Origin: Actinocorallia populi
Lineage (GTDB): Bacteria; Actinomycetota; Actinomycetes; Streptosporangiales; Streptosporangiaceae
Reading direction: 5' to 3'
Assembly (NCBI RefSeq): GCF_002995495.1
Contig: NZ_PVZV01000005.1
Location: 124,001 to 188,000, forward strand
DNA length: 64,000 nt
A program made the position numbers and the translations under genes. Numbering within the stretch: the first letter of the stretch is position 1; each line of letters starts with the position of its first letter. Below are positions 31,218 to 39,931 of the stretch, piece by piece. The notes beneath the pieces were generated by a model. It did no database searches, had not been told where the DNA came from, and was given only the letters and a program-made list of their open reading frames with translations.

Positions 31218-32957
31218 ATGAGCCCTTCGCGCCGCCGCGTCCTGGCCGGGACGGCCCTCGCGCTCACCCCCGCGCTGCTGCCCGTGCCCGCGTTCGCCGC
31301 GCCGCGCCGCAGCGTCGCGGTGCTCGGCGGCGGCATGTCCGGGCTGGCCGTCGCGCACGAACTGGCCGAACGCGGCTTCTCCGTGTCGGTCTACGAACGC
31401 AGGGCCCTGGGCGGCAAGGCCCGCAGCATTCCCGTCCCCGGCAGCGGGACGGGCGGACGCCGGCCGCTGCCGGGAGAGCACGGCTTCCGGTTCTTCCCCG
31501 GCTTCTACCGGCACGTGACCGACACGATGCGGCGCATCCCGTTCCCCGGCAACGGCGGAGGGGTGCGCGACAACCTCATCGACATCTCCGCCGGACGCCT
31601 CTCGCGCAGCGGAGGCCGCTCCGACCTGGGCGTCCCCGACCTGCGAGGCGGGGGAGGGCTCGACGTCGACTGGCTACGGGAGACCTTCACCGGCCTGATC
31701 CAGCAGGTCACCGCGCTGCCCGCCCCGGAGGTCGCCTTCTTCGTCAACCGGTACATCGTCTACGTGACCAGCAGCGAGGCCCGGCGCCACGGCCAGTGGG
31801 AGAACGTCTCCTGGTGGGACTTCATCCGAGCCGGCGGCAGATCCTCCGAATACCAGGCGATCATGGCGAAGTTCCTCACCCGGGGGCTCGTCGCCGTCAA
31901 GGAGGAGGTCGCCAGCACCCGCACCGTCGGCAACATGGGCCAGGCGTTCCTGCTGTCGGCGATCGGCCTGGGCAACGACGGCGACGCGGGCCTCGCCCGG
32001 ATGCTCAACGCCCCCACCAACGAGGCATGGATCGACCCGTGGACGGAGCACCTGCGCGAGCTGGGCGTCCGCTTCCACCTCGGGCAGACCGTGGAGCACC
32101 TGGACGTGAGGAACGGACGCGTCGACGCGGCCCGCACCGTCGACACGTCCGGGAAGCGCCACCGGATCGATGCCGACTGGTTCGTCTGCGCCGTTCCGCC
32201 CGACCGCGCGGTGCGGCTGTGGTCCCGCGACGTCCTCGCCCACGCCCCGGAACTGGAGGGCACCAAGGGCCTGCGCACCGACTGGATGAACGGCCTCCAG
32301 TTCTACCTGCGCGAGACCCCGCGCGGCCTGGGCGAGCTGCTGAGCTTCATGGACTCGCCGTGGCAGCTCACCGCCATCCTGCAGAGCAGCATCTGGAACC
32401 GCGACTTCGCCCGCGACTACGGCGACGGAAAAGCAGCGGACTGCCTGTCCCTGGACATCTCCGACTGGGACACGCCCGGCATGCTCTACGGCAGGCCCGC
32501 CCGGCGCTGCTCGCCCGCCCAGATCGCCAAGGAGTGCTGGGCCCAGATGAAGGCCCACCTGGAGGACACCGGCGCCTCGGTGCTCCCCGACGGCGTCCTG
32601 CACTCCTGGTTCCTGGACCCCGCGATCACCTGGCACCCCGAGACGGGCCGCAACACCAACGACGAACCCCTCACCGTCAACACCATCGGGTCCTGGAGCA
32701 AACGCCCCGAGTCCCGGACCGGCATCCCCAACCTCTTCGTGGCGGGCGACTACGTCCGGACCGACACCGACCTGGCCACCATGGAATCGGCGAACGAGTC
32801 CGCGCGGTCCGCCGTCAACGCCCTTCTGGACGCCGCGGACTCCGCCGCCGCCCCCGCCGCGACCTGGAAGCTCTACCAGCCCCCGGAACTGGACGCCCTC
32901 AAACGCCTGGACGCCCAGCGCTACAGGTCGGGCCGCCCCAACCTCTTCGACACCTGA
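31218..32957 (+). CDS. Tat-exported FAD-dependent oxidoreductase, paralogue of 4369-6168
   Basis: A 579-residue flavoprotein. It has a twin-arginine signal (PSRRRVLAG then a hydrophobic stretch ending AFA), the FAD motif VAVLGGGMSGLAVAHELAE (about residues 33-51), the same EHGFRFFPGFYRH signature (about 86-98) and the same C-terminal region IPNLFVAGDYVRTDTDLATM as the enzyme at 4369-6168. The two are clearly paralogous but belong to different operons. It acts with the CrtC/AttH-like protein encoded just upstream, probably on an isoprenoid substrate outside the cytoplasmic membrane. Its end is one base from the convergent gene's end. Confidence 0.85.
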   Translation: MSPSRRRVLAGTALALTPALLPVPAFAAPRRSVAVLGGGMSGLAVAHELAERGFSVSVYERRALGGKARSIPVPGSGTGGRRPLPGEHGFRFFPGFYRHVTDTMRRIPFPGNGGGVRDNLIDISAGRLSRSGGRSDLGVPDLRGGGGLDVDWLRETFTGLIQQVTALPAPEVAFFVNRYIVYVTSSEARRHGQWENVSWWDFIRAGGRSSEYQAIMAKFLTRGLVAVKEEVASTRTVGNMGQAFLLSAIGLGNDGDAGLARMLNAPTNEAWIDPWTEHLRELGVRFHLGQTVEHLDVRNGRVDAARTVDTSGKRHRIDADWFVCAVPPDRAVRLWSRDVLAHAPELEGTKGLRTDWMNGLQFYLRETPRGLGELLSFMDSPWQLTAILQSSIWNRDFARDYGDGKAADCLSLDISDWDTPGMLYGRPARRCSPAQIAKECWAQMKAHLEDTGASVLPDGVLHSWFLDPAITWHPETGRNTNDEPLTVNTIGSWSKRPESRTGIPNLFVAGDYVRTDTDLATMESANESARSAVNALLDAADSAAAPAATWKLYQPPELDALKRLDAQRYRSGRPNLFDT

Positions 32958-32958
32958 C

Positions 32959-34308
32959 TCACTCCTCTCCGGTGGCGAAGGCGAGGATCTCGGGATCGGT
33001 CTCGTTCGACGGGTCCCGCAGGACGAAGAGGACGCGGTCGGCGGTGACCAGGAGGTCGGGCCGCCAGCCCGCCGGGGCCGCGTGGCCGATCTCGACCCTG
33101 CGGGTCTCGGCGCCGGAGCGGGGATCGAGCGTGGTGAGGTCGAGGTGCTCGGAGACGCCCGGCTCGGAGAGGGCGAAGAGCCCGGAACCGGTGAGCCGCA
33201 CGGCTTTGACGCCGTCCTCGAAGTGCACGCTCCAGGGCTTCCCGCCGGTCAGGGGATGGGAGACGAGGTCGTTCTGGTAGACCTCGGTACCGGGCCTGTC
33301 GATCACGGTGTGGATCCGGTCCTTCTCGACGATGACGGGGAAGGCCGGATCCAGGGTGTCGGCGGGGATGGCGGACCTCCGCTCACCGCTGACCGGGTCG
33401 AAGACGAGCAGCTCCTTCTTCCCGCGGTCACCGGCCTCCTGCACGTGGACCACCAGCGGTTCGGCGGAAAGAAGGGCCAGCCCCTCGACCGGCCCGCTCG
33501 TCCCCAGGTTGGTCGACCACCGGTCCCGGCCGCCGAGCTCGACCACCCCGAGCCTGCTGGAGTCCTGCGCGCAGACGTAGGTCGCGGCGACCCTGCCGCC
33601 GCCGACCGCGACCGAGGAGAAGGAGCACCCGGCGGGCGTCCGGAGGGAGCGGCGGGGGGTGCCCGTCCGCAGGTCGAAGACCTTCAACCCGGACGCGGCG
33701 GCCACGGCCGCGACCCCCGACCCGGTCTCGAGGCCGCCCTGCCCGTCGGACCGGCCTTCGACCGTGCGCTCCCACAGGACCCGGCCGGACGCCAGGTCGA
33801 GCGCCGCCACGTGATCACACCCCGCGCCGTCGGCGGTGTACGCGATGAGCCCGACGCCCCCGTCCGCGCTCCCGCTCGTCGCGCACACCACCTGCGGCCG
33901 GGGCAGCTCGTACGCCCAGCGCCGCTTCCCGTCCCTCAGGTCGTGGGCGAAGGCCCCGTCGGAGCGGACCCGGACGAGCGTGTCGGAGATGCTCCAGTGG
34001 CCCTTGGGTTTCAGGGTGTTCGGGCTGTCGGCCTCCACCGTCCACGCCCGCTCCAGCCGTTCGTCCTGGAGCACGTCGTGGACGACGTACCCCAGCCCGA
34101 GCCCCGCCACCGCGGACCCGACGAGCACCGCGCCCGGCCGCCCGCTCTCGGGCACGCCGACCAGCTTCACCAGGATCAGCAGCACCAGCCCCACGATGCC
34201 CAGCCAGGCGCCCTCGCCGTCGGAGCCGTACGCCCAGAGCCCGGCCACGAGAAAAGCCGCCGCCAGCCCGCGCAGCAGCCCCAGCACGGCCAGCAAGATC
34301 CACTTCAT
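32959..34308 (-). CDS. Membrane-anchored PQQ-like beta-propeller protein
   Basis: A 449-residue protein. It starts with two or three hydrophobic helices (about residues 1-25 and 35-60, then GSAVAGLGLGYVVHD at 64-78), followed by an extracytoplasmic PQQ-like propeller with repeats such as DGKRRWAYELP, DLASGRVLWERTV and FDPVSGERRSA. No catalytic residues for a quinoprotein dehydrogenase are seen, so it is probably a binding scaffold. It is a paralogue of 46249-47565, sharing the ETGSGVA and RTPAGCSF-like segments. ATG at 34308. It converges with the FAD oxidoreductase, sharing no operon. Confidence 0.75.
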   Translation of the reverse strand: MKWILLAVLGLLRGLAAAFLVAGLWAYGSDGEGAWLGIVGLVLLILVKLVGVPESGRPGAVLVGSAVAGLGLGYVVHDVLQDERLERAWTVEADSPNTLKPKGHWSISDTLVRVRSDGAFAHDLRDGKRRWAYELPRPQVVCATSGSADGGVGLIAYTADGAGCDHVAALDLASGRVLWERTVEGRSDGQGGLETGSGVAAVAAASGLKVFDLRTGTPRRSLRTPAGCSFSSVAVGGGRVAATYVCAQDSSRLGVVELGGRDRWSTNLGTSGPVEGLALLSAEPLVVHVQEAGDRGKKELLVFDPVSGERRSAIPADTLDPAFPVIVEKDRIHTVIDRPGTEVYQNDLVSHPLTGGKPWSVHFEDGVKAVRLTGSGLFALSEPGVSEHLDLTTLDPRSGAETRRVEIGHAAPAGWRPDLLVTADRVLFVLRDPSNETDPEILAFATGEE

Positions 34309-34413
34309 GTCGCGCGACCCTACGCGCCGATCTCCGGGCCCGGTGTCGCGGCTGACACATTCCCGGCGGAAAACCCGTTGTCGGGGAAGAAGGCGATACG
34401 GGAACGTGCCGGG

Positions 34414-35007
34414 ATGGAGACCTTCGAGATCCGGGCCGACCACGACAGGGAGAGCATCGTCGTCTACCAGGCGTACGGCCGGGCGATAGGGGAGCCCGCC
34501 GTGGCCGCGGGCCGGTTCGTGCACCCGTTCTCCCGCGGCCGGATGACCTGGATCAAACCGTCGTTCCTGTGGCTCATGGGCCGCAGCGGCTGGGCGAGGA
34601 AACCGGGCCAGGAGATGGTGCTGGCCGTCCGCATCACCCGCGAAGGCTGGGAGAAGGCCCTGCGCCAAGCCGTCCTCACCAGCCCCGACCGCCGCGTGTA
34701 CGCCGACGGCGCCGTCTGGCGCGAACGCATGAAGACGGCGCCCGTACGCGTCCAGTGGGACCCCGAACGCACCCTGCGAGGCGCCCACCTCGACGCCCGC
34801 AGCATCCAGGTGGGCCTCAGCCGCCACATCATCGACGAGTACGCCGACGACTGGACGCTCGGCATCACCGACCTGACCCCCACCGCCCGGAAGATCCACG
34901 ACCTGCTGCGCCAGGGAAGGGACGACAAGGCCCGCGCCCTGCTCCCTCCCGAGAAGGTCTACCCGCTCCCCGAAGACCTGGCGCTCTCCCTGGGCATGCG
35001 CGCCTGA
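34414..35007 (+). CDS. DUF4291 domain-containing protein
   Basis: A 197-residue cytoplasmic protein that matches the DUF4291 pattern: EIRADHDRESIVVYQAYGRA at the start, the WIKPSFLWLMGRSGWA motif (about residues 46-61), VRVQWDPER and the late QVGLSRHIIDEYADDW segment. The function of the family is unknown. The start at ATG 34414 was chosen because the conserved N-terminus begins there. A strong bidirectional hairpin follows at 35107-35144. Confidence 0.85.
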   Translation: METFEIRADHDRESIVVYQAYGRAIGEPAVAAGRFVHPFSRGRMTWIKPSFLWLMGRSGWARKPGQEMVLAVRITREGWEKALRQAVLTSPDRRVYADGAVWRERMKTAPVRVQWDPERTLRGAHLDARSIQVGLSRHIIDEYADDWTLGITDLTPTARKIHDLLRQGRDDKARALLPPEKVYPLPEDLALSLGMRA

Positions 35008-35106
35008 CGAGAGCGCCGGCCGGCGGCGGCCCGCGCCCGTCCGCGTTCTGGGCCACCGGCTCTCGGAGACGTCCGTCGGGAGAGGGCCGTGGTGGGTGTC
35101 CGCGGG

Positions 35107-35144
35107 GATCGGACGGCTCCGAGGTTCTCCGGAGCCGTCCGATC
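35107..35144. terminator. Bidirectional hairpin between convergent genes
   Basis: GATCGGACGGCTCCG (35107-35121) and CGGAGCCGTCCGATC (35130-35144) form a perfect 15-base stem with an eight-base loop, between the DUF4291 gene and the convergent CAP-domain gene. Confidence 0.75.
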
Positions 35145-35151
35145 GAGGGCG

Positions 35152-35874
35152 TCACCGGACGCAGTTCCCGAAGAGCTGCACGTACGCGGCGGCGGGGGTG
35201 GTCGAGCCGGCGGCCGGGTCCGCGCTGCCCCGGGCCACGGCGATTCCCGTCTCCCGGAACACCGGGTTGAGGATGGCGGCCCGGTGGCCCGGACTGCCCA
35301 TCCACCAGGTGACGGCGGCCCGGGGCGTCACGCGGGCGGTGCCCCAGCCCGTATAGGTGTTCTCGGCGTAGTTGTAGCTTCTGCAGCCGGTGAGGTAACC
35401 GGAGGCGCGTACGCGTCCCTCGATGGTGGAACCGGTCTGCGGGTTGATGTGGGGATCGCACGTGGTGGGGTCGTTCTGCAGGGGCCGGCAGTTCTTTCCG
35501 GGCGCCACCTTCCCCCACCATTTCAGGGAGACGGCGGCCATGACGTGGCCTCTCGCGGCACTGTAAAGCGCGTTGTTGGAGGACAGCGCGGTCAGGTTCC
35601 GCGAGGTCCGCTGGGCGTTGACGAGGCACAGGACCGCGCTCCTGATCTGGTTCGCCTGGAGCGCGTAGCGGGCGAGGCCCGCGGAGGTGTTGGGGAAGGC
35701 GGATCTCGGCCGGTAGACCATGTCGCTGTTCGCGCAGGTCTGCGCGTTCCGGTGCGCCGCGGCGGCGTTCGCGCCCGGTGCGGCATGCGCGGGGGAGGCG
35801 TGGGCGAGCAGGCTCGCCACCACGGCTCCGGCCGTGACGACGGACGCCTGACGAAGGCGTGAGGTACGGAGCAC
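35152..35874 (-). CDS. Secreted CAP (SCP/PR-1) domain protein
   Basis: A 240-residue protein with a signal peptide ending near PAHA|APG (about residue 33). The CAP domain shows the CLVNAQRTSRNLTAL start, HVMAAVSLKWW with its His, the NYAENTYTGWG segment and the WWMGSPGHRAAILNPVFRET motif (split WWMGSPGHRAA, ILNPVFRET). Conserved His and Glu residues of the CAP cavity are present. The function in actinobacteria is uncertain (wall-associated or lipid binding). I chose GTG 35874, which has GGGAG upstream; the frame is open further upstream but without a signal peptide. Confidence 0.85.
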   Translation of the reverse strand: MLRTSRLRQASVVTAGAVVASLLAHASPAHAAPGANAAAAHRNAQTCANSDMVYRPRSAFPNTSAGLARYALQANQIRSAVLCLVNAQRTSRNLTALSSNNALYSAARGHVMAAVSLKWWGKVAPGKNCRPLQNDPTTCDPHINPQTGSTIEGRVRASGYLTGCRSYNYAENTYTGWGTARVTPRAAVTWWMGSPGHRAAILNPVFRETGIAVARGSADPAAGSTTPAAAYVQLFGNCVR

Positions 35875-36399
35875 GGCTGTCTCCCTTCTAGAGAAAAGCC
35901 TTGTGCGTCCGTTATGGCCCTGTTTGTGGCGAATAAAACTTATCTTCGGGGTGAAAGGTGGAAATTGCCTATATCGGCAAAATTCTTTTATGTCTAGTGC
36001 TTCCGCCTGCGGTGTCGTGCGGTTTTTGCCTTTCCCGGGCGCGTCGCTCACCGTGGGTGGGGCGTGGTGAAGGGGGTTTTTAGGGTGATTTGGAAAAGTT
36101 GATCAGTATTGGTTTGTTCCCCTAAGTCGGCCAGTTGCCCAGGCGGCTGACGGCCGCCTCCGGCGCCCCGGCCTCGGCCCTCGCGGGCGTGCTTTCTGCG
36201 CCCACGGTCGTCCCCTCCTCGGCCTGCGCGGCCCTGGCTGCTCCGGTCACCGCGCCCTTGGCCGCGGCGGTCTCGATTGCGGCGGTGTTCGGGGTGTGCG
36301 GGGGTTCGGTGGGGCGGTTCCGGCTTTCGGGCTGGCAGACTGGCGGGAAAGATGCGTCCTAAAGGCGTATTGCGGCTGGTGTGCCCGAAGGAGTGACGA
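35875..36399. other. 525-base gap with no gene seen; A/T-richer leader
   Basis: This gap between the CAP gene and the siderophore-interacting gene has no convincing ORF. The first 250 bases are A/T-rich for this genome and contain the inverted repeat TTGCC (35965-35969) with GGCAA (35976-35980). It probably holds the long leader and promoter of the CAP gene. The remainder is GC-rich and repetitive Ala-coding-like sequence. No known riboswitch was recognised. Confidence 0.5.
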
Positions 36400-37233
36400 A
36401 TGGCGGAAGTACGGCGGGAGCGGCGGGCGCCTCAGGCCCGGCAGGGCGTGGTGGTGCGGGGCGAGTGGGTGACGCCCGGGATGCGGCGGGTCGTGCTGGG
36501 GGGAGACGGGCTGGCGGGCTTCCCGGCGGGGGAGTGGGCGGACCACTACATCAAGATCTTCTTCCCGAGGGAGGGCGTGGCCTACCCCGAGCCCTTCGAC
36601 ATGCAGCGGATCCGGGAGGAACTGCCGCGGGAGGACTGGCCGGTCACCCGGACGTACACGGTACGGCGCTGGGACCCCGAGTCCGGGGAGCTGACCGTCG
36701 ACTTCGTCGTGCACGGGACCGAGGGGATCGCGGGCCCCTGGGCGGCCGCGGCGCGACCGGGGGACGTGATCCACTTCTCGGGTCCGGGCGGCGCCTACGC
36801 GCCCTCCGCCGACGCGGACTGGCACCTGCTGGCCGGTGACGAGTCGGCGCTGCCCGCGATCTCCGCGGCGCTGGAGCGGATGCCCGAAGGCGCCGTCGTC
36901 CGGGCGTTCGTCGAGGTGCCGGGACCCGGCGAGGAGCAGGCCGACGTCGAGAACGTCACCTGGATCCACCGGGACGGACGCCGGGTGGGCGAGGCGCTGA
37001 CGGAGGCGGTCCGCGGCATGGACCTCCCCGCCGGACGCCCGCACGCCTTCGTGCACGGCGAGGCCGGATTCGTCAAGGACCTGCGCCGCTGGCTGCGCGT
37101 GGACCAGGGCGTCCCCCGCGAACTCCTGTCCGTCTCCGGCTACTGGCGCCTCGGCCACGACGAGGACGGCTGGCAGGCCAGCAAATCCGAATGGAACGCC
37201 ACCGTCGAAGCCGAGCAGGAGAAGCCCGCCTGA
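36400..37233 (+). CDS. Siderophore-interacting protein (FAD-binding ferric-siderophore reductase type)
   Basis: A 277-residue cytoplasmic flavoprotein of the SIP family. The FAD-binding motif RTYTVRRWDP (about residues 87-96), HGTEGIAGPWAA, the GPGGAY segment, and the C-terminal VHGEAGFVKDLRRWL and SVSGYWRLGHDEDGW are all characteristic. Members reduce Fe(III) bound to siderophores with NAD(P)H or ferredoxin to release iron. It is a single gene with ATG at 36400 (GAAGGAG upstream). An iron-box is not seen upstream. A run of 26-base repeats follows it. Confidence 0.9.
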   Translation: MAEVRRERRAPQARQGVVVRGEWVTPGMRRVVLGGDGLAGFPAGEWADHYIKIFFPREGVAYPEPFDMQRIREELPREDWPVTRTYTVRRWDPESGELTVDFVVHGTEGIAGPWAAAARPGDVIHFSGPGGAYAPSADADWHLLAGDESALPAISAALERMPEGAVVRAFVEVPGPGEEQADVENVTWIHRDGRRVGEALTEAVRGMDLPAGRPHAFVHGEAGFVKDLRRWLRVDQGVPRELLSVSGYWRLGHDEDGWQASKSEWNATVEAEQEKPA

Positions 37234-37260
37234 CCCGCCCCTCCCGCGGCATCACCCGCC

Positions 37261-37468
37261 CCGGCCTCCCGACGGCCCCGCCCGTCCCGGGGCCTCAGCG
37301 GTGCTGTCCGTCCCGGGGTCTCGGCGGCTCCGTCCGTCTCGGGGCTTCGGTGGTGCTGTCCGCCCCGGGCTCCCGACGGCCCCGCCCGTCCCGGGGCCTC
37401 GGTGGCTCCGCCTGTCTCGGGGTCTTGGCGGGGCTGTTCGGGCCGGGGCCTCAGCCGTGGTGTCGGAG
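37261..37468. repeat. Tandem array of eight imperfect 26-base repeats
   Basis: Units of exactly 26 bases begin at 37261, 37287, 37313, 37339, 37365, 37391, 37417 and 37443; most begin CCGGGG or TCGGGG and end CCGTC or similar, with a G/C-only middle. The array fills the space between the siderophore-interacting gene and the BTAD regulator and runs a few codons into the regulator's 3' end. There are no spacers, so it is not a CRISPR. It is a minisatellite-like array. Confidence 0.8.
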
Positions 37469-39826
37469 GGCGGCGGTGAGCTCGTCCAGGTAGCGGGAGA
37501 CCGGGCCGAGGGTGAGCAGGCCGCTGCCCGCTCCGGCGAGTTCCGCCGAGGCGGGGGAGAGCGCGTGCAGGGCGCGTTCCATCGTCCCGGTGTCGCCGAC
37601 GGCGACGGCCGCGCGGGCCAGGAGGCACCACAGCGCCTCGAGGAGCAGGCCGGGCGGCGGTTCGGGCGCCTCGCGCAGGGCCGCCGCCGCCTCGGCGCGG
37701 CGGCCCTGCTCCAGCAGGACCAGCGGGCGGACCCACGGCTCGTACGGTCCCAGGCCGGTGTGCTCGCCGAGGGGCAGCGCGTGCCGCAACCGGACGGACA
37801 GGAGCGCCAGCGGCAGCAGCCCGTCGGCCAGCCCCGGCATCCCGGCGCCGTCCAGCAGCCGGGCGGCGGCGCGGTAGGCGTCCTCCTGCTCGGCCGCGGA
37901 CGCGCGCCCGTCCGCGGCGAGCCGCAACACCCGGTACCACTCGGTGAAGATCCCCACCAGCGGGATCTCGTGCCGTCCGGCCAGCCGCCCGACGGCGAGG
38001 GCGTGCCGGTCGGCCGCCGGAAAGTCGCCGAGGGCGCCGAGCGCCTGAAGCCGGACGAGATGCCCCAGCACCTCGAAGGTGACCAGCCCGTGCCGGGCGC
38101 CCAGCGCGACCAGCTCCGCGCCGATACCGTCCCGGCGCGGAGCCAGCCCGGCCCGCCGGAACGACTGCATGAACACCCCGTTGAGCGCGAACGCCAGCAA
38201 CGCGGGATCGTCCAGCTCCCGCGCGATCCGCTCGGCCTCCAGAGCCGCCTCCGCCCCCCGCGCCGACCGCACCCCTCGCGACTCCACCGCGATCGTGGCC
38301 AGCAACCGAGCCCGAACAGCCCCATACCTCCCGAACAGCGCATCTCCCGACCCTCCGCCCCGCCCGAGCCCGTCGTCCGCACCCGCGTCCCCCACACGTC
38401 CACGCGCACGCCGGACGCCCGGCATGTCGTCTGTCATGTGGGTTCGAGCGATTTCGCGTCCACCGGCCGCGTTCGAGTCCGGCGCAGGGGCGGCCCTGTG
38501 TCGTATATCTGATATATCGCCCATCGTGTTGGTTCGTGCGGTTTCATGTCCGCCGGTCGGAGTGCCCGGTGCTTGATCCTGTGCAGGTTCGCGTCCACCG
38601 GTCGCACCCGCGTCCGGTGTCCGGGCGGGTTCATGCGGGGCAGGCGGGATGTCGTCTGTTGTGTGGGTCTGTGCGGGTTCTCGTTCGTCGGCTGCACCCG
38701 TGTCCGGACTCTGTGCGGGTCCATGCGGGGTGGGCGGGGCGGGGGTCGCGGGTGGGAGGGAGGCGAGGGTGCGTTCGGCGGCGGCGATGATCTGGGCGGC
38801 CTGGCGGGGGTCGTCGGGGCGGGTCCAGAGGGCGGGGACGTCGTAGGCGCCGATCACGCGGGCGGTCAGCTCGGGGTCGCCGAGCTCTTCGGCGGCGGTG
38901 ATGGCGGCGAGGCGGTGTTCGCGGGCGGCTTCGAGGCCGCCGCCTCCGGTGATCGCGAGGGTGCGCAGGAGGCCGACCGTGGACTCCAGGCGGATCCGGG
39001 CGCCGGATGCCACGGTGCGGTCGTAGGCGGCGGCCGCGCGCGTCCACACCCGTTCGGCCGCGTCCTCGGGGGACAGGCGTTCGGCCTGGCGGAGGATGTC
39101 CTCCTCCAGGCGGCGCAGGGCGGGGCCCGGGTCGATGCCCAGCTGCTCGGCCAGGAGGGTCCGTGCCCGGCGCAGCACGGCGAGCGCGTCGCCCTGGCGG
39201 CCGGCGCGGTACAGCGCCAGGGCCAGCAGCCGCCAGGCGTTCTCGCGCCAGGGGTGCTCGGTCACGTGCGCGTCGAGGTCGGGCACCGCCTCGGCGGCCG
39301 GTCCCGCGGCCAGCAGCGCCTCGGCACGGAGTTCGACGGCGTGCAGCCGCAGCTCCGCCAGGCGGGTCCGCTCGGCGGCGGCCCAGGGCTCCGCGGTGAA
39401 CTCGGCGTAGGCGGGCCCCCGCCACCAGCCCAGCGCCTCCTCGAGCCGGGTGGCCGCCTGCCGGGGCGGCTCCTTCGACGCCTCCTCGACCGCCCTTTCG
39501 AAACGCCAGGCGTCCACCGCGTCCGGCTCGGCGCGCAGCGCGTACCCCGGACCCCGGGTGACCAGCGTCCGCGCGGGCGCCCGGGGCGGGCGCTCCGGCT
39601 CCAGGGCGCGCCGCAACGCCCCCACGAAGGTGCGGATCGCGCTCACCGCGCCCGCCGGAGGGTCCTCCCACAGGTCCTCGGCCAGCAGCGGGACCGGGAC
39701 GACCCGGCCGCGGGCGACGATCAGCCGTGCCAGCACGGCCCGGTGCCGGGGGCCCTTCAACCCGATCGGGCGCCCCGCCGCGTCCCAGGCGGCCACCGGC
39801 CCCAGCACCCCGAAGGAAACCTCCAC
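37451..39826 (-). CDS. BTAD/SARP-like transcriptional regulator with repetitive linker
   Basis: A 791-residue protein. The N-terminus is a winged-helix DNA-binding domain (VSFGVLGPVAAWD, KGPRHRAVLARLIVARG, IRTFVGALRRAL), followed by a bacterial transcriptional activation domain (about 100-250, with TRLEEALGWWRGPAY and WRLLALALYRAGRQGDALAV). A Pro/Thr/Arg-rich linker (about 360-475) contains degenerate tandem repeats. The C-terminal half is helical and TPR-like. There is no NTPase domain as in AfsR. SARP-type proteins activate secondary metabolism or stress genes. The start is GTG at 39826, divergent from an alpha/beta hydrolase gene with a dyad between. Confidence 0.85.
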   Translation of the reverse strand: MEVSFGVLGPVAAWDAAGRPIGLKGPRHRAVLARLIVARGRVVPVPLLAEDLWEDPPAGAVSAIRTFVGALRRALEPERPPRAPARTLVTRGPGYALRAEPDAVDAWRFERAVEEASKEPPRQAATRLEEALGWWRGPAYAEFTAEPWAAAERTRLAELRLHAVELRAEALLAAGPAAEAVPDLDAHVTEHPWRENAWRLLALALYRAGRQGDALAVLRRARTLLAEQLGIDPGPALRRLEEDILRQAERLSPEDAAERVWTRAAAAYDRTVASGARIRLESTVGLLRTLAITGGGGLEAAREHRLAAITAAEELGDPELTARVIGAYDVPALWTRPDDPRQAAQIIAAAERTLASLPPATPAPPTPHGPAQSPDTGAADEREPAQTHTTDDIPPAPHEPARTPDAGATGGREPAQDQAPGTPTGGHETARTNTMGDISDIRHRAAPAPDSNAAGGREIARTHMTDDMPGVRRARGRVGDAGADDGLGRGGGSGDALFGRYGAVRARLLATIAVESRGVRSARGAEAALEAERIARELDDPALLAFALNGVFMQSFRRAGLAPRRDGIGAELVALGARHGLVTFEVLGHLVRLQALGALGDFPAADRHALAVGRLAGRHEIPLVGIFTEWYRVLRLAADGRASAAEQEDAYRAAARLLDGAGMPGLADGLLPLALLSVRLRHALPLGEHTGLGPYEPWVRPLVLLEQGRRAEAAAALREAPEPPPGLLLEALWCLLARAAVAVGDTGTMERALHALSPASAELAGAGSGLLTLGPVSRYLDELTAALRHHG
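38400..38750. repeat. Degenerate tandem repeats inside the BTAD regulator gene
   Basis: Two long related copies start ATGTCGTCTGT at 38424 and 38649, and shorter related units (for example GCGTCCACCGG at 38455 and 38591) lie between. They encode a Pro/Ala/Asp/Thr linker of about residues 360-475. The array suggests slippage or recombination-driven length variation in the linker. Confidence 0.6.
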
Positions 39827-39866
39827 CCCGACCTCCCTCCCGGGCCTTCGGCCCGGCTCGTACTGA

Positions 39867-39882
39867 CCGGATGCTCATCCGG
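39867..39882. promoter_or_regulatory. Dyad between the divergent BTAD and hydrolase genes
   Basis: CCGGATG (39867-39873) and CATCCGG (39876-39882) are exact reverse complements with a two-base gap. It lies in the 105-base divergent spacer and may be an operator. Confidence 0.45.
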
Positions 39883-39931
39883 CCCCGGCAGGCTGAAGGC
39901 ATCCAAGGATCCACCGAGTGAACGGAAGACC

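Noticed and set aside
32959-34308. Quinoprotein (PQQ) dehydrogenase
   Set aside because: No PQQ-binding or catalytic residue pattern was seen, only generic propeller repeats behind membrane helices.
36135-36362. 75-residue Ala-rich plus-strand ORF
   Set aside because: No ribosome site, low-complexity sequence and no recognisable fold; treated as non-coding.
36340-36399. IdeR/DmdR iron box before the siderophore-interacting gene
   Set aside because: No TTAGGTTAGG-type inverted repeat could be found in the upstream bases.
37261-37468. Possible CRISPR array
   Set aside because: The 26-base units are contiguous without spacers and are degenerate; no cas genes are present.
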